From NCBI GenBank assembly GCA_009779455.1, contig WREG01000045.1, positions 1 to 10,838 of the forward strand: 10,838 nucleotides of DNA, written 5' to 3'. The translations under genes were made by a program, and so were the position numbers. Shown here piece by piece: positions 1-6,231 of this stretch (within the stretch, counting starts at the first letter, position 1; the number at the start of each line of letters is the position of its first letter). This stretch comes from Oscillospiraceae bacterium. Lineage in GTDB: Bacteria > Bacillota > Clostridia > Oscillospirales > Acutalibacteraceae. Below the pieces are notes generated by a model, which searched no databases, was not told the origin of the DNA, and saw only the letters and a program-made list of their open reading frames with translations.

Positions 1-2
1 TA

Positions 3-1793
3 TCAATCCCTGATTCCGTCCATCATAAACGCATAGGCCTTAGCCATAGTTGACGCCTGGTTCGGGGACACACCTATTAATTCTTCGTAATGCTTATTTC
101 TGTCGCCGAAATATTGCGAGAACAAATCCGAAGCGAGGGGTACCGTAAAATCGTTGTCGAGCACCACATAACCCGTGTGGTCGTTCGTCACCCCAAAGCA
201 TATCATATGCCTGTCCCCGACGGCGCTGTGGGCATTGAACGCGGGATATGGCCATTCCGTCCCTCTGAACGCCTCGGAAGCGGGTTTTGCGCCCCCAAAT
301 ATCAGTTCAGGCGAAACCTCGCCGGGAAGTATAACTATCGCAAGCTCTTTGCCCATTTCGCAATAGCCCATTTCGGACAGCACATAAGCGTCTTCGACCC
401 TTTTTGACTTGTCGGACAGAAGTATCGAGCTGCCTATGAGCTGAAACTTAGCACCCAGCCATAATATGGGATTGCCTACGGGGAGCACATATTCGATATG
501 CCGTATATTCAAAATGGGGTCAAGCGCTATCGAATCCCCGTCGAATTCCTTCATCCTTGTGACGATTTCTTCCGCATAGGCGCGCATCCTCATAACGTCC
601 GTGACTTTTTCGCCGCTTTCCTCAATGGCTTCCCAGTCGATTATGCTCTGCCTGATGCCTTTGCTGTTCGACGCTATTCCGGCCTGTGCTCCCTGGTAAA
701 ACGCCACGCGCGCGTCCGCAAGCTCTTTCCCGTATTCCACTATCGCCCCGGGGAAATCGGCGCTTATCAGCGTGCTGTTCCTGTCAAGGGTAGTGGGGTG
801 GGCGGCGATGTTGACAAGCCATATTTCGCTTTCATTGGCGTCGTCGGGGACGAACTTCAGCTGGTTGATATTTTCATCCAGCGAAAGCGGGGTCTGCTTG
901 TCGTACACAAGGTCTTCCGCGGGTATCATGTTATACGCAAGGGCGCCGGGCGTCATATTGTTTAAAACTTCTTTTGCCAGTTCGGCGCCCGTCTTTATGA
1001 TCCCGGCCATAAATTCGGGGTCAACGCTGTCAAACTTCGGGGCTTTTGACTTAAATATATTTTTAAGGTTAAAGGAGAACAAATCGTTTAAATTAGCTCC
1101 GATGCCCATCGTGTCAACGCAGTAATGGGAGTGCGTGCAGGTCACGTTGACGCTTATAATATTGTCTGTCCCGTTTTCCTCCGCCATTTTCAATATAGCT
1201 TCCCGTATCATTTTAACATGCTCGGAGCTGATGCCCAGGCCGTCCAGAGAATAAAACAGGGCTATGCCCGACCCCGCGTCAAGGGCAACCAGCCTCAGGC
1301 ATTGGTCGTCAAGCACGCCCGTCACGACGTTTTGGGGGTAGCTCGTCCCCAGATAGCCCGACGTGCCGTAGTTTTTGGTAAGGTAATCGTCGGGGACAAC
1401 GCTTGCTTCGGCGTACCCGGCCTTCCAGACCGCCCCCGCCGCAGGCTCGTCCGCGAAAGCTTCGCTGCCTTTTAGAAAGTTTCCGCCCGCTTCATAATCG
1501 GAAAGCTTCTGCCAACCGGGCTGGGGGAATAGTTTTAAAATCCCGCTGACCAGCCCCCTCAGAAACAGGTCGAAATAACCGATCACAAACTTGCCCATTG
1601 CTAAATTTTTGTCGTCTTTTTCAGCGACGGCGTTTTTAATCGGGAAAATGCGGTCCTCAAACGAGGGCGGGGATTTTGTGGTTGGGTCAAAGTCCGCCAC
1701 GTAAGGCTTATCCGCCGCGTTTGCGTACACGGGCGCGAAAACGGCTGTAAACATTACAGAACACAGGATCACGCTTAAAAGTTTCTTTTTCAT
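3..1793 (-). CDS. Secreted neutral/alkaline ceramidase-like hydrolase (paralog A)
   Basis: This is a 596-residue protein. Residues 1-26 form a signal peptide (KKK, hydrophobic core, A-N-A cleavage site), so it is exported. The family call rests on ceramidase-type landmarks in order: AGYAEASVVPDD (125-136); THSH with H221 and H223, matching the HxH metal motif; AAHPTTL with H332, followed by ISADFPGA (343-350); LPGE with E492; NDHTGY with Y542; and HYEE (568-571). In Pseudomonas neutral ceramidase two His, a Glu and a Tyr bind the active-site zinc. The family hydrolyses amide-linked lipids, but the substrate here is unknown. The start at 1793 is chosen because GGAGG lies 10 nt upstream and the signal peptide begins there. 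A longer reading to 1946 only translates palindromic repeats. Its neighbour at 1964-3790 is a clear paralog. No convincing promoter was found directly upstream, only a TATAAT at 1821-1826 with no good -35, so readthrough from the paralog is possible. Family confidence is good; substrate is unknown. Confidence 0.8.
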   Translation of the reverse strand: MKKKLLSVILCSVMFTAVFAPVYANAADKPYVADFDPTTKSPPSFEDRIFPIKNAVAEKDDKNLAMGKFVIGYFDLFLRGLVSGILKLFPQPGWQKLSDYEAGGNFLKGSEAFADEPAAGAVWKAGYAEASVVPDDYLTKNYGTSGYLGTSYPQNVVTGVLDDQCLRLVALDAGSGIALFYSLDGLGISSEHVKMIREAILKMAEENGTDNIISVNVTCTHSHYCVDTMGIGANLNDLFSFNLKNIFKSKAPKFDSVDPEFMAGIIKTGAELAKEVLNNMTPGALAYNMIPAEDLVYDKQTPLSLDENINQLKFVPDDANESEIWLVNIAAHPTTLDRNSTLISADFPGAIVEYGKELADARVAFYQGAQAGIASNSKGIRQSIIDWEAIEESGEKVTDVMRMRAYAEEIVTRMKEFDGDSIALDPILNIRHIEYVLPVGNPILWLGAKFQLIGSSILLSDKSKRVEDAYVLSEMGYCEMGKELAIVILPGEVSPELIFGGAKPASEAFRGTEWPYPAFNAHSAVGDRHMICFGVTNDHTGYVVLDNDFTVPLASDLFSQYFGDRNKHYEELIGVSPNQASTMAKAYAFMMDGIRD

Positions 1794-1824
1794 AGCTATA
1801 AAACCTCCGTAAAATTTATCATTA

Positions 1825-1899
1825 TAGGGGATGCCGTTGCGGCGTCCCTTCTGCAACATGATTTTATCTGATTTCGGGACGCCGAGACGGCGTCCCCTA
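1825..1899. repeat. 75-bp double-hairpin palindromic repeat
   Basis: The ends are inverted copies (TAGGGGATGCCG at 1825-1836 and CGGCGTCCCCTA at 1888-1899, one mismatch). Each end also folds on its own. One hairpin pairs 1826-1836 with 1840-1850 over a 3-nt loop, using two G-T pairs. The other pairs 1876-1884 with 1888-1896 perfectly over a 3-nt loop. The layout is like REP/BIME-type elements. It lies just upstream of the ribosome binding site of paralog A and could affect its mRNA or act as a transcription barrier. The function is inferred only from structure. Confidence 0.75.
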
Positions 1900-1918
1900 C
1901 GGATATTTTGTGTTTTTG

Positions 1919-1946
1919 AAAAATGGGGACGCCCACGCGTCCCCAT
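1919..1946 (-). terminator. Rho-independent terminator after ceramidase-like paralog B
   Basis: Bases 1923-1932 pair perfectly with 1937-1946 (10 bp, ATGGGGACGC arms, 4-nt loop). Read on the minus strand, a run of five T follows at 1923-1919. The hairpin starts 18 nt past the stop codon of the gene at 1964-3790, so it fits an intrinsic terminator for that gene. Its GGGGACGC core matches the palindromic repeat at 1825-1899, so it may itself be a member of that repeat family. Confidence 0.75.
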
Positions 1947-1963
1947 ACAATTATATATTTTAA

Positions 1964-3790
1964 CTAAATGCCTTCCACCATCGCAATAAAGGCTTTCGCA
2001 AGGGTTGAAGCGGCTTTGCTGCCCAAGGAGAGAAGCTCCTCGTAATGCTTGTTGTCATCGCCGAGGGCGTGACCGCCGAGGCCGAAGAGGTCACCCAAAA
2101 GGCCGGAGAAGGTGTCTGCAAGAGGCACCGCATAATCGTTGTCGGGGATGACGTAGCCTATCTGGTCGTTGGTAATGCCGAAGGCTATGAGATGATCCAT
2201 GTCGGCGGCGCGGCCTATTTTATTGAATGCCTTATAGGGCCAGTCAACATTGTTCCAAGCGTCTTTCGCGGGTTTAGCCCCGCCGTAGACGACTTCGGGA
2301 TAGATTTCGCCGGGCATCATGGCTATCGCAAGCTCTTTGCCGAGTTCCGCGTAGCCTACCTCTGTCACCGCCATGCCGTTTTGCATCAGGGGCCTTTCAT
2401 CAGCGAAAACCATACGGTTATTGGCGAGCTGCAGCTTGCCCGTCGCCCACATTATCGGGTTGTCGGTGGGTACGAAGGCCTCGATGTGGCGGATGTTGAG
2501 GATGGGTTCTATTCCCACAGCCGTCGTTTCGGGGCTCTCCATATAGTCAAGTATCCTCAAAACGACTTCCTCACCGTAAACGTTGACTTCCTCAAATTTG
2601 TCCGCCCAATCCGTTTTTCTGAGACCGTCGTAATTCTTTGTTATAGCCGCCTGTACGCCCTGAATGAATACCACGTCGGCGCCCGCAAGCTCTTTCGCGT
2701 ATTTCCTTATCCCGCCGGGGTATTCGGCGCTTATCACGGTGCCTTTCCTTTCCATTGTGGTCGGATGCACGCCCATGTTCACGATCCATATCTCATTGGC
2801 GTCCGCGTTGTCGGGTACAAACCTTATCTGGTTGATATTCTTGTCGAAAACTATCGGTATCTGCTTGTCGTGCATAAGGTCTTCCGCGAAAACCTTATTA
2901 TATTCGAGGTCGCCTGCCTGCATATTCTGCACTGCCTCAACTGCGGCGGCGGAACCTCTCTCGAAGAGGATTTCCAGGAGCTTGGGGTTGATCTGCTCAA
3001 AAGTCGGTGCCTTCGCGCTGAACATATTCATGAAATTGAAAAGCAGGAGATCCGTAAGGCTCACGCCGAGGCCGTGATAATCAAGGCAGGAGTAATGGGT
3101 GTGGGAGGCGGAGATGTTGATGCTGATTATCTCGCCGTCTATTAAACCGCCAACCGCTTCAAGTATGTAGCCGCGCACCTTTTTCACGTTGATGCCCGTA
3201 AAGCCGAAGCTGTCGATGGCGCAGAAAAGGGCTACGGTCTGCCCGCCGTCCGCGCTGAGGGCCATAACGCTGAAAGTCTGGTCATCGCCTTCCGCGACTT
3301 CCGTGGCTACGACGCTGGTGCCTATGTCGCCCGCCATTACGTAATTGCCGCTTGCGAGGTCGTCGGGGACAAGGCTTGTGATCGCGTAGCCGGCCATCCA
3401 TTTATCGCCTGTCGCGCTGTCGGCGAAGGTTTCGCTGCCGGGCATAAAGTTCTTATCGGCGTCGGACAGCTCGTTATACTTTGCGAGGGACACCCAGCTC
3501 TCGGGGAAGGGGAAAATGTTCAAAAGCCCCGTTATAAACCCTTTCACGATTACGCCCAGATAGCCGATTATCACCTTGCTGATCGCGTAGACCGGGTTTG
3601 CGAGGTCGTAGGCGCTGACATTCCTGATAGGCGCCGTAAAAGCGTCAACAATGCCTTCCGGCGTCATGTCCAAGCCTTCCGTCAGGTTGCCGAAAGGGGT
3701 TATGGCATCAACGGCCGAGGCTGAAAAACCCGCCGAGAACACCGAAACCATCATGATTACGGACAATAAAGCCGCTGTAAACTTTTTCAT
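1964..3790 (-). CDS. Secreted neutral/alkaline ceramidase-like hydrolase (paralog B)
   Basis: This is a 608-residue exported protein with a signal peptide at 1-26 (MKK, hydrophobic core, S-A-S-A before VDA). It shares the layout of paralog A: AGYAITSLVPDD (133-144), SHTH with H230 and H232, VHPTT with H342, VISAEYPGG (352-360), MPGE with E495, NDQIGY with Y546, and HYEE (582-585). These match the metal-binding and catalytic positions expected for the ceramidase-like family. About half the residues in the aligned core are identical to paralog A by eye, which points to an old tandem duplication. A glycine-rich insert near 563-578 (GLLGDLFGLGGHALGD) is absent from A. The start is supported by GGAG about 8 nt upstream and by a strong promoter at 3842-3870. 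The true substrate could be an acylated lipid or another amide; the sequence does not decide this. Confidence 0.82.
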   Translation of the reverse strand: MKKFTAALLSVIMMVSVFSAGFSASAVDAITPFGNLTEGLDMTPEGIVDAFTAPIRNVSAYDLANPVYAISKVIIGYLGVIVKGFITGLLNIFPFPESWVSLAKYNELSDADKNFMPGSETFADSATGDKWMAGYAITSLVPDDLASGNYVMAGDIGTSVVATEVAEGDDQTFSVMALSADGGQTVALFCAIDSFGFTGINVKKVRGYILEAVGGLIDGEIISINISASHTHYSCLDYHGLGVSLTDLLLFNFMNMFSAKAPTFEQINPKLLEILFERGSAAAVEAVQNMQAGDLEYNKVFAEDLMHDKQIPIVFDKNINQIRFVPDNADANEIWIVNMGVHPTTMERKGTVISAEYPGGIRKYAKELAGADVVFIQGVQAAITKNYDGLRKTDWADKFEEVNVYGEEVVLRILDYMESPETTAVGIEPILNIRHIEAFVPTDNPIMWATGKLQLANNRMVFADERPLMQNGMAVTEVGYAELGKELAIAMMPGEIYPEVVYGGAKPAKDAWNNVDWPYKAFNKIGRAADMDHLIAFGITNDQIGYVIPDNDYAVPLADTFSGLLGDLFGLGGHALGDDNKHYEELLSLGSKAASTLAKAFIAMVEGI

Positions 3791-3841
3791 AAATATCGCT
3801 CCATCCTTAAATATTTACATACTAATGTCCAAACTAAAAAC

Positions 3842-3870
3842 ATTATACACCCAAATTAAAATTTTGTAAA
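3842..3870 (-). promoter_or_regulatory. Sigma-A promoter of ceramidase-like paralog B
   Basis: On the minus strand a TTTACA -35 (3865-3870) and a perfect TATAAT -10 (3842-3847) are separated by exactly 17 bp. Transcription would start near 3835, giving a leader of about 45 nt before the ATG at 3790. No operator-like dyad was seen over it. Confidence 0.82.
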
Positions 3871-3880
3871 TAGTTTATTT

Positions 3881-3899
3881 AAAAAATTATTAATTTTTT
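3881..3899. other. AT-only palindrome over the stop codon of the XRE gene
   Basis: The arms AAAAAATTA (3881-3889) and TAATTTTTT (3891-3899) are perfect inverse copies around one central base, and the regulator's TAA stop sits in the middle. It could end transcription weakly or simply reflect AT-rich sequence. No GC stem is present, so a normal intrinsic terminator is not supported. Confidence 0.3.
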
Positions 3900-4705
3900 C
3901 GGAAATTTTTTTGCTCAATGCGGTTTTTGCGTTTAATGAATTTAGAAATCAAGAACAGGAACCCTGCCGTCACAAGGATGCCGCCGAAAATTATTTTGTC
4001 ATACATGAAAAACGGTACGCTTTGCGATTTTTCACCTATGATAAAATCCAAAACCGGGGTAACAACCGGGATAAAAATTCCCGTTATCATCAAAATAAAC
4101 GCGGCTCTGGTTTTTGTATATTTACACGCCGCCCAAATCCCCCAGGGCAGGCAGGAGCAAAATAAAAGCACGGCTTCCGCCCTTAAAAGCGAAAAATCCA
4201 TGTAGCCGAAAATTTTGCACATCAGAATAATAACCGCGGCCGACAATGTAGCCGAAACCATTGAAAGCAGGGATTTATTCTTTTTCAACACAAACGGCAG
4301 GCAAATTGCCGAATAGCCGCAGGCCAATGAAGCCAGCGCTACAAAAAACCATGACAAAGCATGGTTTACGGCAAGATTTACAATAAAACATATAACAATA
4401 GGTATAAGAAAGGCCGCGTGAACGCTCCAAAAAGTTATTTTCCCGGCCCTTCGGTAATTTTTCGCCTCGTGAGCCACCCTGCGCGTCTCGGTATCGTCGC
4501 AGGCTGTGACAAATTCATGCTCGCTGATTTCCAAAATCTCGCATATTTTAGAGATTAAGGTTATATCCGGGTAGGTGACGCCCCTTTCCCATTTGCTGAC
4601 GGCGGTTGCGGAAACAAAAAGCATATTCGCCAGCTGTTCCTGCGTTAAATTTTTTTCATTCCTTTTTTCTTTGATGAATTTCGCGAAATCAAATTTATCG
4701 ACCAT
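3890..4705 (-). CDS. XRE-family transcriptional regulator fused to a multi-spanning membrane domain
   Basis: This is a 271-residue protein. Residues 7-66 form a Cro/C1-type helix-turn-helix domain (LTQEQLANML, then VSATAVSKWERG, then the YPDITLISKICEIL third-part helix). Residues 67-89 are a charged linker. After it come about six hydrophobic segments near 91-113, 117-140, 146-168, 172-194, 200-222 and 236-256. The tail is basic. The layout fits a membrane-tethered DNA-binding protein that would sense an envelope signal, which is inference. The start at 4705 was chosen over 4759 because AAAGGGG lies 8 nt upstream and the helix-turn-helix fold begins there; a start at 4759 would lie inside the promoter -35. 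It has its own promoter with an overlapping inverted repeat. Its sequence is visibly AT-richer than the flanking genes, which suggests separate ancestry. Its target genes are not shown by the sequence; its own promoter is the best candidate. Confidence 0.85.
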   Translation of the reverse strand: MVDKFDFAKFIKEKRNEKNLTQEQLANMLFVSATAVSKWERGVTYPDITLISKICEILEISEHEFVTACDDTETRRVAHEAKNYRRAGKITFWSVHAAFLIPIVICFIVNLAVNHALSWFFVALASLACGYSAICLPFVLKKNKSLLSMVSATLSAAVIILMCKIFGYMDFSLLRAEAVLLFCSCLPWGIWAACKYTKTRAAFILMITGIFIPVVTPVLDFIIGEKSQSVPFFMYDKIIFGGILVTAGFLFLISKFIKRKNRIEQKNFRKN

Positions 4706-4730
4706 TGCAAAAACCCCTTTCTTTAAAAAT

Positions 4731-4759
4731 ATTGTACCCCATTGCCCGGATTTTTGCAA
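4731..4759 (-). promoter_or_regulatory. Sigma-A promoter of the XRE membrane regulator
   Basis: On the minus strand TTGCAA (4754-4759) and TACAAT (4731-4736) stand 17 bp apart. The predicted start is near 4724, about 19 nt before the chosen ATG, which fits the AAAGGGG ribosome binding site between them. Confidence 0.75.
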
Positions 4760-4762
4760 TGG
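4739..4762. promoter_or_regulatory. Candidate operator: 7-bp inverted repeat over the XRE promoter
   Basis: CCATTGC (4739-4745) and GCAATGG (4756-4762) are perfect inverse copies around a 10-bp centre. They cover the -35 box and spacer of the regulator's promoter. XRE regulators often bind dyads over their own promoter, so this is a plausible autoregulatory site. The role is inferred from position only. Confidence 0.5.
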
Positions 4763-4810
4763 CCCGGCAAGCCATATGAAGTTTTATTGTGTGGCGGGAA
4801 GGTTTAATTC

Positions 4811-4836
4811 ATAATTCACAATGCATAATTCATAAT
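4811..4836. repeat. Outer AT-rich inverted repeat, left arm
   Basis: This 26-bp arm (core AATGCATAATT) matches the reverse complement of 5145-5170 at 24 of 26 positions. The two arms enclose about 360 bp with no gene. Apart from the foldback element at 4934-5084, I see nothing coding or RNA-like in 4706-5166 beyond the regulator's promoter. Confidence 0.7.
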
Positions 4837-4933
4837 TAAATGTCGGACAGGCAGAAACATCTTTTTTTAATCTTTACTACCCGATTTATTTAAAGAAGCT
4901 ACAAAATCAAAAACTTTAAATCACGTCAAATTT

Positions 4934-5084
4934 AAGGCAACCTCTAAAAACCCCGTTTCGCGTCTATGCGGCTAAAATCCCGCAGACCTTTGTCATCCTC
5001 CTGACAGTAAGGCTTCGTCGTCTTTCGCGGTCTGCGAAATTTTATCTCGCATAGCCATTGAAGAAGGTTTTTAGAGGTTGCCTT
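4934..5084. mobile_element. MITE-like 151-bp foldback element
   Basis: The terminal inverted repeats run AAGGCAACCTCTAAAAACC at the left (4934-4952) and its exact complement at 5066-5084, 19 bp each. The pentamer AATTT occurs directly outside both ends (4929-4933 and 5085-5089), which fits a 5-bp target duplication; the low complexity of that word leaves some doubt. Inside, CTATGCG (4964-4970) pairs with 5048-5054 and CGCAGACC (4981-4988) with 5029-5036. Most of the element can therefore fold into one long hairpin with a loop of about 40 nt at 4989-5028. There is no room for a transposase, so it would be non-autonomous. Confidence 0.75.
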
Positions 5085-5144
5085 AATTTCGCGGACATTA
5101 AAGCTGATTTTTTAATGAAACCTTAAACGCGGCCGAAATTATGA

Positions 5145-5170
5145 ATTATAAATTATGCATTATGAATTAT
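5145..5170. repeat. Outer AT-rich inverted repeat, right arm
   Basis: This is the partner of 4811-4836 in inverse orientation (24 of 26 positions match). It contains the TAA stop codon (5167-5169) of the UroD-like gene, so the repeat defines the last codon boundary of that protein. With its partner it may mark an older insertion into which the 4934-5084 element later jumped. Confidence 0.7.
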
Positions 5171-6231
5171 TTATAACTTCCGCACGCCTCAACATAAGCC
5201 ACAATATTCTCCCACGGCACTTCCGGCTCGACGGTATGGGTGGGGCAGGGGAGCAGCCCGCCTTTTTCCCCCGCTATATCAAGGTTTTTCCAAACATATT
5301 CTTTTATATCATCGGGAGCGCCGAAGGGCAGTGTGGTTTGGGTGCCTACAGAGCCGTTGAACGAGAGCCTGTCACCGAATTCGGCGTGGATTTCCGCGAA
5401 ATCCATTGATTCCGGCTGCACGGGGTCTAAAATGTCAATCCCGGCGTCTGCAAAATGCTTTATAAGCGGCGTGACATACCCGCAGGAATGGTAGTAAACA
5501 AGTATGTCAGGCCTTATTGACTTTGCAGTGTCTATAACTTTTTTAATTCGCGGCTTTAACCGGGCGCAATACATTTCTTTGCTCATAAGCAAAGAACGCT
5601 GTGTTCCCACGTCGTCCCCCAAATGGAGGATATCCGCCCCGGCACGGGCGAAATTGGCGGCGCGTTCGCAGGAAAACGCCGTCAGCCTGTCCAAAAGCGC
5701 CTCCGCTAAAGGGTTTTCCGTCATAATGTCTACCATAAGGTTTTCCATGCCCCGCAAAGCCCATGCGGTTTCCCATATCGTGCAGGACATCCTCCCCACG
5801 GACGCCTTGCCTCTTTTATGTGCCGCGTCCGCCTGTTCTTTCAGAATATCTATAATGTTAAAAGGCAGGGAGGGGAAGGGGTATTCCAAAACCTGCTCCG
5901 CGCTGTCAAAGCCAGCCATCGGGTGCCGCTGGCGGAAAAAATGGTAGCTCCCCTCGCCCCCCGGCTCGCGCGCCACGCCGAAGGCAGTGACAACCGCGCC
6001 GGGGGCAAGGGGGGAATCATAATATTTCATATAAACCCCCGGTTCGGGCGCGGCTTCCGGCAAATCCGAAAACCTCCGCAGCGGGAAGTCAAAGTAATCC
6101 TCATAAGGCAGATCCGAGCCGGTGTTTTTTTTATACTGTTCGATTTGAGAGGCGCATAAATTAAAATCATAGGGTACGCGCTCATACCCCGTCCTGCGGA
6201 AAAGCGATAATACGTTTTCTCTGTCTGTCAT
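5167..6231 (-). CDS. UroD-family protein, cobamide methyltransferase-like
   Basis: This is a 354-residue cytoplasmic protein, close to the normal length of the uroporphyrinogen decarboxylase superfamily. The start MTDRENVLSLF followed by ERVPYDF (17-23) is typical of the family's opening. Later come GADILHLGDDVGTQ (198-211), YYHSCG (246-251), DILDPVQPE (266-274), FNGSVGTQ (291-298) and LLPCPTHTVEPEVPW (326-340). H248, C250 and C329 reproduce the H-x-C...C zinc pattern of the MtaA/MtbA-type methyltransferases in this superfamily. This argues for methyl transfer rather than haem synthesis. The ATG overlaps the TGA of the GH76-like gene (ATGA at 6228-6231) and there is no clear Shine-Dalgarno sequence, so translation is probably coupled. 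An in-frame ATG 6 nt further upstream is an alternative start. The stop codon lies inside an AT-rich repeat, so the C-terminus may have been altered by insertion. The substrate is unknown. Confidence 0.8.
   Translation of the reverse strand: MTDRENVLSLFRRTGYERVPYDFNLCASQIEQYKKNTGSDLPYEDYFDFPLRRFSDLPEAAPEPGVYMKYYDSPLAPGAVVTAFGVAREPGGEGSYHFFRQRHPMAGFDSAEQVLEYPFPSLPFNIIDILKEQADAAHKRGKASVGRMSCTIWETAWALRGMENLMVDIMTENPLAEALLDRLTAFSCERAANFARAGADILHLGDDVGTQRSLLMSKEMYCARLKPRIKKVIDTAKSIRPDILVYYHSCGYVTPLIKHFADAGIDILDPVQPESMDFAEIHAEFGDRLSFNGSVGTQTTLPFGAPDDIKEYVWKNLDIAGEKGGLLPCPTHTVEPEVPWENIVAYVEACGSYK

Noticed and set aside
1794..1946. N-terminal extension of the first ceramidase-like gene to 1946
   Set aside because: It translates palindromic repeats and runs through the terminator; a good ribosome binding site and signal peptide start at 1793.
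2045..3145. 366-codon open frame on the plus strand
   Set aside because: It is antisense to the ceramidase-like paralog B, which has clear motifs, a signal peptide and a promoter.
4934..5084. Structured RNA or riboswitch
   Set aside because: The long hairpin is better explained by perfect terminal inverted repeats with a possible target duplication; no known riboswitch core was recognised.
4811..5170. CRISPR array
   Set aside because: The repeats are inverted, only two copies exist, and there are no regular spacers.
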